This document shows, one piece after another, positions 22,082-34,983 of a DNA stretch of 64,000 nucleotides. This stretch comes from Parasitella parasitica (lineage: Eukaryota > Mucoromycota > Mucoromycetes > Mucorales > Mucoraceae): assembly GCA_025201805.1 (NCBI GenBank), contig MU619282.1, forward strand, positions 62,821 to 126,820, written 5' to 3'. The translations under genes were made by a program, and so were the position numbers. Under the pieces are notes generated by a model. That model was given only the letters and a program-made list of their open reading frames with translations, was not told the origin of the DNA and did no database searches. Numbering within the stretch: the first letter of the stretch is position 1; every line of letters starts with the position of its first letter.

Positions 22082-24068
22082 ATGGCCAAGATATTAATTG
22101 GTTTATTAGCACTCTGTGGTCTTGGTCAAGCCATGTATTTGCCTGGCGTTGCGCCTAATGATTACGACCAAGGGAGCGACGTGCCTTTGTTCGTCAACTC
22201 GTTAACGCCCATGTCCAACCAGCAAAAGTCGGTTTTGTCGTATGATTACTATGACGAACGCTTCCACTTTTGCGCACCTGAAGGCGGTGCCAAAAAGCAA
22301 GCTGAAAGCTTGGGCTCTGTTCTTTTTGGCGACCGCATTTTCACATCTGCTTTCAAGGCAAGTACAAAGACGCATACACCAGCAAATAGATTATTCACAG
22401 TTAACCTCATGATAAGCAGCTTTCTCTTGGAAATAACGAAAAGGACAAACTACTGTGTACTTCTGCTCCCATCCCCAAACAGGATGCTGATTTCATCAAC
22501 GAATGCATCAAAAATGACTATGCTTTGAACTGGGTTGTTGATGGTCTTCCAGCTGCTCATCTCAGCAACGATGAACGCACAAATGAAGAGTATTATAGCA
22601 TTGGCTTTGCTCTCGGCAACAATAGAGGCGCTGTGGCTGAACTGAACAACCACTACGATATCACTGTCGATTATCATCACCGCGAAGATGGAAAGTACCG
22701 TGTTGTTGGCGTTTTGGTCTCTCCTGTAAGTAGAGCTCAAAAAGTAAATGAAAAGGGTGTGCCTGTCCCAAGTGGAGGCGCAATGGTTTTACAGGGCAAC
22801 GACCAGGTTGTTTACTCGTACAGCGTTAATTGGCAGGTAGGTTTGGTTAAAAAAAAAAGGGGGGGGGGGAAGACGAGGAGGTAGAAGGCCAACTGATAGA
22901 CTTCATATAGCCTTCTAATATGCCTTGGGCCACTCGCTGGGATAACTATTTGCACGTTTTGGATCCTTCTATTCATTGGTTTTCTTTGGTGAATTCCATT
23001 GTTATTGTTCTCTTCTTGACAGGTATGGTTGCTATGATCTTGATCCGTGCTCTCCACAAGGACATTTCTCGCTACAATGCTGTTGATGCGCAAGAAGACG
23101 TTCAAGAGGATTATGGCTGGAAATTAGTGCATGGCGACGTATTCCGTCCCCCACAACGTCCTATGCTCTTGTCTGTTTTGGTAGGTAGTGGTGCTCAAAT
23201 CGTTGCCATGACAGGTTTGACCTTGGTGTTTGCTGCTCTTGGATTTTTGTCGCCTTCTAATCGCGGCGCTTTGGGCACTGTTATGATTATCTTTTTCATG
23301 GTGTTCAGTTGTATTTCTGGCTTTGTTTCTGCCCGGATCTACAAGATGAATGGTGGCGAAAATTGGAAGGCAAATATTGGCCTGACTGCTGGTCTTGTTC
23401 CTGGAGCTATCATGAGTTCCTTGTTTGCCATGAACTTCTTTTTGATCCACTCTCAATCCTCTGGCGCAGTTCCCTTCGGCACCATGTTTGCCTTGCTGGG
23501 CCTCTGGGCTTTGATTGCCTTTCCATTAAGCGTTGCTGGCTCCTACTTTGGGTTCCGTCAACCTCGAATTGAACATCCTGTGCGCACAAACCAAATTCCT
23601 CGTCAAATTCCTGATCAGCCCATGTACCTTCGTAGTTTGCCTTCTATTATGATGGGCGGCATTTTGCCCTTTGGCGCCATCTTTATTGAATTATATTTCA
23701 TCATGAATTCCATATGGTTCCACCGTGTTTACTATGGCATTGGCTTCTTGTTTTTGGTATTTATCGTTCTCATGCTGACTTGTTCTCAAGTGACAATCTT
23801 GATGTGCTACTTCCACCTTTGTAGTGAGGATTATCATTGGTCATGGCGCTCTTTCTTGACGTCTGGTGCAGCTGGTTTCTACGTTTTCTTATACTCTATT
23901 TTATACTACTTTACAAAGCTAAACATCAGCACTTTTACTAGCACAGTTCTTTATCTTGGGTACTCTGCTGTTATCAGTATTTTGTTGACTGTTTTCACTG
24001 GCGCTGTTGGATACCTTTCTTGCTTGTACTTTTTACAAAAAATCTTTGCTAGTATCAAAGTAGATTAA
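22082..24068 (+). CDS. Transmembrane 9 superfamily (EMP70/nonaspanin) protein
   Basis: Exons 22082..22357, 22420..22836 and 22911..24068 give 616 residues. A signal peptide (MAKILIGLLALCGLGQA) is followed by the lumenal domain, with YLPGVAPNDY, VPLFVNSLTP, YDYYDERFHFC and VLFGDRI, then nine C-terminal helices from IHWFSLVNSIVIVLFLTGMV on. The loop ALHKDISRYN and DVFRPP are family hallmarks. TM9 proteins cycle in Golgi/endosomes and sort transmembrane cargo with glycine-rich helices; the C-terminus KVD fits the KxD/E Golgi-retention signal described for plant members. The first intron has a GC donor (AAG/GCAAGT, 22358..22419): the family sequence and phase require it, and no GT donor gives an open frame. 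Intron 2 contains A10 directly followed by G11. Confidence 0.93.
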
Positions 24069-25361
24069 ATTTAGATACTACTACTAAAATAATATAATGA
24101 AATGCCTATATTAGGAGAACATTATCAATAAATATAATTGTACATGATTTGATGTATTCAACGCTTCAAAGCATTCGTTTAATGGTAAGTTGAATAATAT
24201 ATTTGTAGTCTTACAAATTTTCTATCGGTATATCCAATTGTTTATCGCATTTTGACATTTGTTGTGAAAAATCTCGGTCATGATACTCATGGGAAGGATC
24301 ATTATCAGCAATGATGTTACATTGATAGTACACAAAAGACTTTTGTGGTCGTCGAAAACTAGTAAAGCAAGCGAGCACTTTTATCTCTCAATTTGCTTTT
24401 TAAAGCCTTGCGCTATATTCATCAGCACCTTCCTTTCACCCCCCCAAAGAAAAAAAAATCCATATAAACCAAGTAATAATTATCTGTATTTGTTTGGGCT
24501 ATCAAATCATTCAGGATGGCACCATTGGTACGGATAGATTTCGATCGTTGGCATGTTAAGAGCCTCATCTTGGCGTTTTGTCTCTTAGATCCAATACAGC
24601 AGTATTCCGTAGCAGGATTGATCATTGGCAGCAGCAGCAGCAGCAGCACGCAAAGTAGCGTCCGAGACTGTTTCGCCAGATTCTATCGAGATATTGTCAC
24701 TTTTAAACAGAGCAGTGAGCAATGATTCAATACTTGATGAGCACAAGGCTTCTGTTCCATTTGGGATTCTCTGTCAAAGTTAATTATGCTGTAAATTGCA
24801 ACGTACACGGTTATTAACAATTGACGCATAAAAAATTTACTTGTACCATCCAGATAAGCTTCAGTAGCTTGTAGTGTTACATCAACGAAAGTCGATAACT
24901 CTATTTGGCGTCAGGGCAATTTTAAGATGGTTGCCTTTTTTTGTTTATGTTTCATTTGTGGACGAGTGAAAGCATTGTAAAGCAATGATTGTTCTGTTGG
25001 TGTTGCTGGTGTTATAGTATACTATTACCAACATTTTCTGTTCAGATACAGTGAAAACAGTGATACATGATGTCAGTAGTTCGAGCTTTTTCTGTTGCAA
25101 TTTATTGAATAGATGAAGAAGAGGGGGGTATTTTCATTATGTTGGTAGTTAAAGCCAAGTTTTGTTGAGGTGGATAGAATTTTTCTGGTGAGATGTGTAT
25201 TTTACAAGCGAAAGTAGCGAAAAAAAAAAAAGAAAGAAAAAAAAAGTATGGGATGAATGTATAAAGTCAATAGAAGACCCATTGACTCTTGCTACTTGAG
25301 ATATATAATATGCAACGTGTATATGTTTTTTTGTGAGTTTGTTTGTTTGTTTGATATTGTC
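24069..25361. other. Intergenic with spliced-looking minus-strand coding blocks
   Basis: 3' region of the TM9 gene followed by the 3' side of the RFX gene. On the minus strand, an open 61-codon block (24770 to stop 24585) preceded by an AG acceptor contains SSIESLLTALFKSDN and a seven-alanine run from a CAG repeat at 24628-24645; further up, about 24838-24901, a frame reads LSTFVDVTLQATEAYLDGT ending at a GTAAAT donor. The two can be spliced only into a different frame (TKNPKWNRSLVLIKY, then stop). I cannot assign a gene. Confidence 0.35.
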
Positions 25362-27176
25362 TCAGTCCTGAGTACTGAGATGTGAAAAGGAGGCAGAAGT
25401 GGACGAAGAGGTGGATGCCTCTCCTCCGCCATTATGAGCTTGATTTTGTCGTTGCATCATGTTATGGTTTACTTGAGAGATATTTTCTTCTACCAAATAC
25501 AAGATATAATCGTCGAGAAATAAGCGCAGTGTATGAAAAGATGTAAAAGTTGGAGAGTTTTGCACTGCCAAATCTTTCATGACCAAGGCAGTGTAGAAAT
25601 TCCACTTTAACAAGAATTGCTTACATTTAGATAGATAAATGTTGGCCTCATTGATGGAAGTCTATGCAATACAGAGTTAAACAGCGCTTTTCTATACAGC
25701 AAAGTATGCTACTTACAGGCGTGTAACTTTTGAGATACTTTTCGATAAGAGTTCCCATCCAAAACATCCAGTTCTCGATATCAGGGGTATTATTCAACAG
25801 TTGATAAACCTCTGTGCGCACTATTTGCGAGATAAGTGATTTGTGCGTCAAATCCAAGCATGAACCTACATGTATATTTGATTTGTTGTGTATCGCAATC
25901 ACACACCCATAATGTTTGATCCATGATGCCATCTACGTCAAAGTTATTCCAGTCGTGACACATGGCGTTCACGAGATGCTGATGGTTTAGAATATTCGCT
26001 GCACTTTGAGCTGCATAATTGAGCGAGAGCTGTCTGCGGAATTTGGCTGAAAAGATACGAGCCACTATCATAGCAGAGGTCAGATACACTGATATATGAG
26101 TAGCATTGATTTATCAATGATTTACCATCGGCCTTTTTCTGGACAAGGTTGGTAGGATAATGAATCAAGGAAGACTCGACATAATCTTTGATTTCACGAG
26201 TGAAGAATCGCAACGAATTTACGGTTTCTTGTGAAAGCGGATGGTTGATAACGGGCAAGAACTTTGATATGAGCGTATCATACAGGACGCAATCCCATTT
26301 CCACATAGCGTCAGTGATTTCAGGCACAGTCTGAATCAAATGAATGAACCGTTCAGGCAGTTCACGGTAGAATATTTGCATCAGGTTTTGTATCAGCCGT
26401 GCTTGATTTGTGCAAACCAAATTGAATATATCCCGACAATGTTGTTCGTAAGTAGTAGTAAAATCTACAACAATCCCGCTAGTGATTTGGCCGTTATATC
26501 TATAGGGAGGCAGTAGAGGCACTGAAAAGTGAGGGAGCTGATTGTAATCGGCATTGAACGCAGCTTGTGCTGGAAAAGAGGGCGTTGTCGGAGCAGCGGA
26601 TGAACTAGCCTCTGTAGAAGAAGAGGCGGTAGTTACTGTAGCAATGCTTCCCGAGGTGAAGCTTCTTCTGTGTGAGCAGCGTCTCTTTGTTGCAGCAGCG
26701 TTTTCTTGGATTAGTTCAGCGATTGGAATGGGCTCTGGGTCTTGGCTTGTTCGCACTCTGATACCGCAATAATGGTACTTTGATTGGCCTCTGGTGCCTA
26801 ACCTTCTTGTCTTTAGGTCTGGAAATACGTTTCTCAAAAGCTTTCCAAATGTAGCAGAGTTGACAGGTGGCAGATTATTGGCAGTGCAGCTTGCTTGGTA
26901 GTGCTCATACATGCTCTTTCTTGGCACATTGTGGTTCTTTTCTCTAATGTAGTTTGTTTGGATCCTTAAAATAGATTTATCAGTGTTTGATCAAATCAAG
27001 TCAAAATAAGAGTACCAGCTTGTCACTTGTAAGCTTGCTTCTCTGTCAGCAATCACACTCGGGTCAATAGAGTCTGGCTCATCGGCTGATAAAGCGCGAG
27101 CATAGGGCCGATCCTTGCTGGTATCGACTGATTCTACGTGCACCTGCCTATCGTCTACATTTTTGCGTAAGGGCAT
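25362..27176 (-). CDS. RFX-family winged-helix transcription factor
   Basis: Exons 27016..27176, 26126..26964, 25870..26064, 25717..25820 and 25362..25661 give 532 residues. The RFX DNA-binding domain lies at about residues 48-120: LQVTSWIQTNYI, VPRKSMYEHYQASC, NSATFGKLLRNVFPDLKTRR, LGTRGQSKYHYCGIRV. It binds X-box type inverted repeats. The C-terminal half matches the conserved RFX B/C/dimerisation region: MDQTLWVCDCDTQQI, NTPDIENWMFWMGTLIEKYL, KQFLLKWNFYTALVMKDLAV and the FHTLRLFLDDYILYLVEE helix, then a Ser-rich tail. Yeast members are Rfx1/Crt1 and S. pombe Sak1, which control DNA-damage or cell-cycle genes. The start is the first ATG (27176) in the frame; an in-frame stop lies just upstream, but an extra 5' exon is possible. 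The aminopeptidase gene lies upstream on the same strand, its stop 209 bp away. Confidence 0.92.
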
Positions 27177-27385
27177 TTGTCTCGACGATTCTCGTTTCGA
27201 TACCAACCCTGAGCACTTTCAATATCGTCAGTCATTTTTGAGCTTGGCCTTGTTGACGTTTGATCCACAACAGCCATGAAAAATAAATGCGAAAAGGAAA
27301 GAAAGTGATAGCAATAGCAAAGTGTAACGACAATTAAATATTTATTTCGGAGTGGTATGAATTGACAACGAAAAAAAGCTTGTAA

Positions 27386-29475
27386 TTAATCAACAGTTAC
27401 GAGCGAGTCCACATAGGGGAACAATTGAAAAAAGGCCTGTGTCGAATCGCTATGAGCATTTTCAAAGAGAGTCGTTTTTGTGCACCTGTCTTACCTTTAG
27501 CAAATCTGTGCCATTCTTAACATCGTCCACACCTCCGATCTCTCTGATAGAATGCATACTCAGCTGAGGATTGCCGACATCTAAAGGCAAAAAAAAAAAA
27601 AATCATTACTAGTAGCCCTTTTGCAAGTGCTGCATCATATTTACCAACGGTACGAATACCGAGCTTGGCACTCAACATGGGTCCGATAGTCGATCCACAA
27701 GGCGAATCATTACGCACGACAAATTCCTACGTGGACATGTCCCTTCAGTACGAGTGTGCTTTTATAATATGCATGCATTACACAAATACCTGGATAGGGA
27801 TCTCCTTTTGGCGTGCAATTTCTTTCAAAATCAAGCTAGTCGGTGCTGTTGTAGCGTAACGCTATAATCGATGACTGCTGCTTAATATTCAAAAGGCTTT
27901 TGAGGGTCGTGCTTAAGGACTTACTTGGTTAGCGTTGACTTTGATGACGGTGCCCTTATGCATTTGGGGTCTGTGATTTTCCTCATATTTATCTGTATAA
28001 TTGGGATGGACAGCGTGTGCCATATCAGCGCTTACCAGCATACTCTTATGCATTGCTTGCTCAAAAGCAACCTTGGGATTCTTTGGTGGTGATTTGCTGT
28101 CAATAGAAGATGACAGGATTCTCTCCATGGTACTAGGCAAAAGATTAGAATTGGCTCCGTGAGCAGAGGTGCTTCCAATTTCCTCGTTGTCAAACAAGGA
28201 AATGAGACGAATGTTCGATTCATCAGACAGGTCTTCTCTACTGGATTCGATCAATGCTTCAAGAGAGCAATAAGACATGCCGAGGTTATCCAATCTTGCA
28301 GAAAAGATAAACTCATCATACACGCCTCCAAGAATAGCAGGTTGAGTATCGAATAAGCACAGTTCAAAATCACAAATTTGACGAGCTATGCATGCGCAGT
28401 AAAGTGAATACAGGTTATTGGTGTACTGTTGGCCAACATACCATCTACATGCATGGTCTCTGCCAGCATATGAATCAAAGCAGGATGATGGTTTCTGGTT
28501 TGATCTGGGCCCCACGATTTCTCCTCCTTGGAAGCATTCAATGCGCTGAAATTGTTTGCAGCATCAGTATCATTCTGGGGTTCAGATGACAGACAACTTA
28601 CGATTTAGCAGCAGTAGCCAACACAGGCAGCATGTGTGTTTCTTTGTTGAATTTGAAAGCGTCGTTTGCAGATCCGTCTAAATGAATAGCCAAGGTGGGT
28701 ACACGCAAAACAGGTCTAGCAGAGATGAGTTGAGTCATCACAATTATGCATATAAGTACAAATATATATATATACATTTACATATTCATATACATATACA
28801 TATACATATATAATTACATACTTTTTAATGTGAACAAGCGTATGCTGATATGACCCATCTTCCTGCTGCACCATGACACGGCCGGCAATACCAAGATCGC
28901 GATCAAACCAAGTATGCCTGTATTACATGATTTTAGTAATGTATTGCATGATTGATTCATTAACCAGCTAACCAAATGCCACCGCCGTAAAGCTGTACGC
29001 CGACTTCGATGTAGCCCGCCTGCTCCTTCTTAGAAATGGGCTTTACCTTCAAGCAAGGAGAATCCGTGTGAGCACCTACAATAGAAAACCCGCCTTTTCC
29101 ATGCTGATAATTATCGCCGATAACAAATGCAACAATCGATGACCCATTGCGAGTAAAGTAGTATTTCCCTCTTCTCTTTAAATTCCACTCATCTTTCTCG
29201 CTGATGCGCTCAAACCCTGCCTTTTCCAGACGAGTAGAAGCTTCATGGACTACATGAAAGGGCGAAGGTGATGCATTAACGAAATCAATGAAATCTAGTG
29301 CCCGGCTTTTGTGATCAAAGCTGCCATGTTGGTTGGTTGTCGAGTATTCCATTTTATGCTCCTTGGAAACGAAAGATGTGGCTATGAGGGTTTTGGACGA
29401 TGTTGTTGATATACCAGTAGATTTTCGTTTCAAGGATTGGCCAAGTGCTTTGAGTAAATTTCCACAGCCTGCCAT
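27386..29475 (-). CDS. M18 aspartyl aminopeptidase
   Basis: Nine exons: 28973..29475, 28822..28917, 28602..28715, 28442..28545, 27925..28385, 27790..27861, 27645..27726, 27495..27580 and 27386..27436; 522 residues. It removes N-terminal Asp/Glu from peptides, as a large metallo-enzyme (DNPEP / yeast Ape4 type). Metal and catalytic landmarks are intact: VGAHTDSPCLK (His at about 136), HTWFDRDLGIAGRV, LFDNEEIGSTSAHGA, MLVSADMAHAVHPNY, VRNDSPCGSTIGP and MHSIREIGG. An N-terminal extension of about 50 Ser/Thr/Lys-rich residues precedes the usual start (MEYSTTN), which might target mitochondria or be leader read-through; an ATG further upstream at 29538 would add a poly-Phe run and is likely 5' UTR. 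Intron 28716..28821 holds an ATACAT microsatellite. Confidence 0.95.
28759..28810. repeat. AT/ATACAT microsatellite in an aminopeptidase intron
   Basis: TATATATATACATTTACATA followed by repeated CATATA units, inside intron 28716..28821. Confidence 0.7.
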
Positions 29476-29989
29476 GATAAACAGAAACAGAAAAAAAAAA
29501 GGAAATAGAAAAGAAGGGGGTGTGAAACGATATGACACTACCTTACGTGATCAGCTGTTTTTATTGCCAGCCGTTGTTTGTTGGAAGATCGTTACTGACC
29601 ATGTGGACACACAATATAGCAAAGGCATCATGTACCCATGCTACTCTAATAATCTTTTGTGAAAACTTGCATTGCAAGATGTGAGATTTTCCGTACAGAT
29701 GCATTTGCCATTAGCAAATGCCGTGTATTCTAACTCTACATATTCGTATCTGTTTAGTTATCTAAATCATCCATAGACGTAAGGCGGACGAAACAATGAC
29801 ACTGTGTGTGTTTTTAGGGTATAAAAGATGAATTAAAGCTCTAGATAGGATCTGTCAAAGATGCTGCTTGATGAACATTGCATGATCCATGACTCTTTTT
29901 TTTTTCTAGTATAAAATACGGTATACATCTGCGCCTCTTTTTTTTTTCTTTTTCTTCTTCTTCACTTTTTCATCTTGTATGCAACCAAC
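29476..29989. promoter_or_regulatory. Divergent intergenic region, aminopeptidase and WD40 genes
   Basis: Promoters of both genes. T/C-rich leaders adjoin each start (T9 at 29899 and T-rich 29937-29968 before the WD40 start). No specific site recognised. Confidence 0.5.
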
Positions 29990-32302
29990 ATGTCATTTAG
30001 CTTGGACAAACCTGTACATAAAATAATGGAAGATTATGATCTCTTGGAGGTAAAAATGATGTTTTGCTTTGTTATAAACCATTAATAATTTTGATGTGCG
30101 ATAGGTCAATGTCATTCAAAATCGAAACACATTAAACATGTCGGCTGGCATGCTATGGGTAGGTTTAATCACTATGCTGCGATTCAATCATCATTAAGCA
30201 AGCGCTCAGCGTATGAATCTGTGTGCCACTAGTAATGAAATACCATGCACATTCTTTATAGGTAAGCTGTGCCATTTGTAGTGCGGGTTGTACTTCAGTG
30301 CTAATAAATTGACATTTAGCTATGAACTATAAAATTCATGTTTACACACTCGATACAATCACTTCGCCCTTCAAGGATCCTGTTAAAATCCTAGTCAGTG
30401 AAAATGCAGCAAGGACAGGCGGAGGGGCAGAATCGGTAATACTCGCACAACAGTATGATACATCAGTATATGATCTAATCGTATAACAAAAGCCGTATAT
30501 CATCAATGCAATCAAAGTAGGTAAAATGTTGGAAAAGGAGATTCTTGTTTCTGTCTCTGAGATGGGCGAAATTTGTATATGGAAAACAGAACAGCTAGAC
30601 GAACCACCATTGATACTCAAGTAAATATTTCTAGCGTTCATCAATGTTAAATCAGCATGACCAAACTATTTGATAATATATAGCAACAACGGTATTGCGA
30701 CATGGGGAATTGCTATTCATGGTGATCAAGGGTTGTTAGCGGTATCTGCCAACAATTTCAAAATTACTGTATACAATATTTCGGAAATGACAACTCGATT
30801 TGGCAAACGTTCCAACAAAAAACCCAACTATCTACAGTCAGCTGAAAAAATTGAACTAGAGGGACATGAGCACAATATCCCCAACATTGATTTTAACGAA
30901 ACAGGAAGATACATTGCCAGCGTGTCTGTGGATACAACCTGTAGAATATGGGATATCGTCAGTAAACAAATGATAACACAAAAAAGATCTTCCAGCAGAG
31001 AATCTACACAACATGCATGGTGCTGGTCAACCAAATTCATTAAACCTGGAAATTTCAAGCACGTCTTTTGTGCTGACAAGGAAATCACTAAATTATACCA
31101 ACAAAGACTCTATCAAGGCAGGTCGACTTCTCTAGCGAATTTAGGTTTATGCCATTCAGCTAACAATCCAGCATTTCCCATCAATGTATCAAGAGTATTG
31201 GATTTAGAGGAAGAAGACATTGACTTTGAAATTTATGAGGATGAAGGGGAGGGGGAACTGGACGATGATATCTGGGATGATCGATTGTTGGAGGAGGAAG
31301 ATAATTTTATGGAAGAAGTGTACGAAAGACAGCGCATGGAGGACGAGCATGAATACAATTTTGGGAATGGAAACGATCAAGGCGAAGTGTCCGAGACCTT
31401 GCAGTCTACTTTCCAAGAAAACGTTGATGAAGCTAGCGACGAGGCTGATCAAGAGGATGAACAGCTAATGTTGTCCTTGAGATCTGCTACTGCAGAACAC
31501 AACAGAATAGAAGCAGGGTGGACAGCCACCATCACACAGTCAACGGATGTTAATCATGATGGATGGGGGGATCCTCTACTTTCTGCTGAACAGCACGTCC
31601 CTTCTACAATAACCGGCATAAACGAAACTATGCAAATGGACGACACAGCTTTTAGTGACAATAATAGCCCATCCTACTGTATACCAAATATCATCAGAAT
31701 CACTAGCAACAGTAGTATGTCTCAGCTCAATGTCACTCCTACAATTACCAGTGAAGAGCCAAAATACAAGAACCTTGGAGAATACATCATGATCACGACT
31801 GGCAAGGATGTTATTCTTGCAAGTACAACGTTACCACGCATGAATAAAATTCGTTCAGAGCATGATATGATCAACAAGGTGGATATTAGATCAGACCAGT
31901 TATTGAGCTTTTTGGATCGAATCAATATGGTAGAATGGTTACCCGAACTGGAATTGTTTGTAGTTGCTAGTCAAAAAGGAACAGTTGCTTTGATGAGATT
32001 ACTGCAAGTAGAGTTTGAAGATGGTCATCAAGAATGTCTATTTAACAATGAGCACTATCTGCCAATCAATGTTCTTCAATCAACACCTCTCTATGGCAAG
32101 TTTCATCTCCCTTTTTTTTTTTTGTAAATGTTTCACTAATTCTATGTTATCAATAGGTATGACAGTAAAAAAAGTTGATACAGAGAGATTTGCTCCTGTC
32201 TCGTACCAAATTTTTCTTTTTTATTACAGTGGGAATGTTTTGGGCTATAATGTGTCTAGAAAGGATTCAATTGACACTATCGTCAATGGCCTATTCTTTT
32301 GA
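29990..32302 (+). CDS. WD40-repeat protein, Crt10-like
   Basis: Seven exons: 29990..30049, 30105..30158, 30210..30261, 30320..30435, 30493..30620, 30684..32095 and 32157..32302; 655 residues. WD repeats include YKIHVYTLD, ILVSVSEMGEICIWK, ATWGIAIHGDQGLLAVSANN and the clear GHEHNIPNIDFNETGRYIAS / VDTTCRIWDI. A very acidic insert (about residues 305-385) interrupts the propeller, and a last blade resumes at GKDVILASTT and WLPELELFVVASQKGTVALM. This layout fits the fungal CRT10 family; yeast Crt10 represses ribonucleotide reductase genes, and related fungal proteins are DDB1/CUL4-like factors, so the role here is only inferred. The last intron (32096..32156) needs a GC donor, TATG/GCAAGT, to give PLYGMTVKKVD. 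The final exon stays open to a TGA at 32300; its last 30 residues are unusual and the true end may differ. Confidence 0.65.
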
Positions 32303-32363
32303 ATAAACACATTTTTGATTTCTCTTCCAATCGATTTCAAGCTGATCGATACTGATGAAACTG

Positions 32364-32653
32364 CTATAAATGGTATTTGTTGAAGTTGAAGAAATCTTGA
32401 AGACCATTGAACCTGCGTAGAGCATCTTGCCACATGGTGAGCAAATAAGCATCGATATTGCGGGTTAACTGTGTGGACCCATCGAGCTTCAGGAAAAGAA
32501 ATAATTAAATGCCCCCATGTATTAGACAGAGGTTCACAGTAATATACTTACCTTAATTGGGTATGTGGTATGGCAAGAATCAAAGACTTTTACAACATTA
32601 CTAAAATAAATATTTGCTACTACATTGTCAAGCTGGAAACCTAAACCAGATAA
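32364..32653 (-). pseudogene. Isolated 3'-terminal exons of an unidentified gene
   Basis: Two minus-strand blocks splice cleanly: 32552..32653 and 32364..32486 with a GTAAGT donor and GAAG acceptor. They encode 74 residues ending in a TAG, including FQLDNVVANIYFSNVVKVF, then DGSTQLTRNIDAYLLTMWQD and RRFNGLQDFFNFNKYHL. The composition looks genuinely coding and helical, but nothing upstream continues it: a stop lies in frame and the next 300 bp are AT-rich. It may be the tail of a truncated gene. The family is not recognised. It faces the Crt10-like gene tail to tail. Confidence 0.4.
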
Positions 32654-34983
32654 CTTTTACGAATAATCAAAAGTAAGACACCTAATTCGCATCCCCTTTA
32701 TGATATCAAAGTTTCATCCCTTTTATACTAATTTCAATTTCAATGGAATTGACATGAGACTTAATCATCATTTCAAAACCGAAAACCTACAGCAATTACG
32801 TGTACGCAACTGGCTTGATTTTCATAATTTAAAACTTTTTCTTATGTCTTTTTCCAGAGAAATCATAAAAAAACCAGAACTGTATAAAATGATATATTTT
32901 CTATTGCCATATTAGCCATTATCTAACCTTGCTTGATGTGTCAATTTCCCAAGCGGAAGTCAAATTCAAGTAAACTCAATCCTGAGCACAATTCAGGAAC
33001 ATGCCCCAATAATGGATTATCTTCCTTATTTATAACTCAACATGACATATGTTCATGGACAATAGATACAACCTATCGTTCCATTCTCTAAATCACACCA
33101 TATCTTACACTTATATCTTATCCCCTATCAGTCCACTTAGATTCACTAGTATATAAACCATCATTTTTTTGCATGTAATAAACGAGATCTTTACTCAATT
33201 CACAACCGTTTTATTTGAATAATTTCTCATTCTGATAAATCCCATATATACTTGATTTAACGCCGACTGTCGAAAATATAAAAAAGCAAACAAAACTTTT
33301 GTAAACTCTATTCCTCGTTGAATTTTGTTTATTATGCTGAATTCTTGTTAAATAATTTATTAAATAATTAGGGATAATTCCCTTGGTTAAATATACTTAT
33401 CTGCATATACTCTGTTATTCATCTGTCCCTGATTATCTAATAAACCCTAAATCCCTGAGACCTATGGCTTCTTGGTTTGTTTTATTTTAAACTACAAATG
33501 CCTCTTTACACGACAGGTATCTTCATCATGAACTGAGCATTATCAACTGCCTAATAAATAGTATAAACTTTTTCAAACGTCTTATACATTCCTGAAGACC
33601 ATATTACTGTATATCAATTCATTAGATTTATGTTTTGTTGAAAAAAAAAACTCGCTTGGAAATCTGAGATATGACGACAATGTCTCTTTTAAAAAAAGTA
33701 AGCAAATTTGATATTTCAGAGTTGATTTACGTTGTCTCATTCTATAAAATTTAATATTATACAATTTTATAAAGCAAAAACAATTAGCAACTATCATATA
33801 TGTACTTTTTACTGTAATATGATGTACATCAAAAGAATTAAAATGAAATAATTTTTTGCAGCTAGATCAAATCCTGCATGCTACATTACGACTAATCAAG
33901 GGAACAATGGTCTTTAGTCTCAAGACTTGTTTGATTGTTTTAAAAGTAGGGTCAAATCAATCAGAATGCAACTACGTGAATAATCATGTCATTAAAACTA
34001 GGCATTATTAACAAGGTATCATTAAAAGGGTGATATCATCCTATATCCTTGAAGTTGATGTTTCTATATACTAGGGACCATTCTACCTAGAAAAAAAAAT
34101 TATAGCACCAGAAAGGCAACAATTAATCAAATTAGGCATTTCCAACTAATCTATGCACTTAGAGCCACACCAAACTATGAACAAGAACTTGTAACTGGCA
34201 TCAAATGCATTTGCACTTAAAATGATGTGATGAAAAACGATTTTTTCATGCGGGTCTAAAATGCAATTTTAACAAGGATATATTCTCAAAGACTCCAAAA
34301 TTCACTTGAAGCTACTATGTTTGGTTTTATCAGTTTAGTATTTGTACTTTAAATGAAAAACAATTTGAAAAATGAAAATTACTCATCATTTTGAAAACTT
34401 ATTTATTTTCAACCTACATCACTCGATGCAATATTAAATATTTTACATGTTAATTTCAAAAGAGAATGTACCATTACCTGGTAAATTTTGGAGATATACT
34501 GGAAAAATCATCAAAGTTAATCTTGAACGATCTAACCTTTGAAAAAAAAAAGCAATGTTTGAATCCATTTGTGTGTGGTGAGATCCAGACGAATGTGCAA
34601 ATACCCAATCCAATACGCAGTGCTCCTATTACGAGATACTTTTCAGGTTGTATCGTATTCATTTGTAAATACAGCTCTTTTATGTGTTATTTATACAAAA
34701 AATTGTGGGTATTTAATGTGTAAATATCATTTCATTTCTTTCTATATACGGAACTAGTATGAGGATTAAGGGATCATTGTATATATGATATAGCACAATT
34801 ACAATAGGTTCTACGTCTAAAATTTTGTGCTGTACATAAAAAAAATCACAGGAAAGTCTCTGTATGATTGTGTTTCATCAGGTAACACGACCTTTTGGCC
34901 CCTTCTTTCGCAACTGCTTGCATAATCATCTCCTTTTCACTGTTTCTAATAAATATTTTCACCTTTTTTCCACTTAAGCAACC
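32654..34983. other. Gene-poor AT-rich interval with dispersed repeat
   Basis: No gene is supported. 33604-34138 is a dispersed repeat (separate entry). The short frame at 32700-32915 has no recognised motif. The promoter of the FTS-like gene occupies the last few hundred bases. Confidence 0.5.
33604..34138 (+). repeat. Dispersed repeat family 2, copy 1
   Basis: Matches the reverse complement of 54952-55556 across its length, from TTACTGTATATCAATT to AACAATTAATCAAATTAGGC. Shared blocks include the stretch around GGTCTTTAGTCTCAAGACTT and GGGTCAAATCAATCAGAATG. No ORF, no inverted ends; type unknown. Confidence 0.8.

Noticed and set aside
29476-29538. Upstream ATG (29538) of the aminopeptidase, adding a poly-Phe leader
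   Set aside because: The added residues derive from a pyrimidine tract typical of a 5' UTR; ATG at 29475 is preferred.
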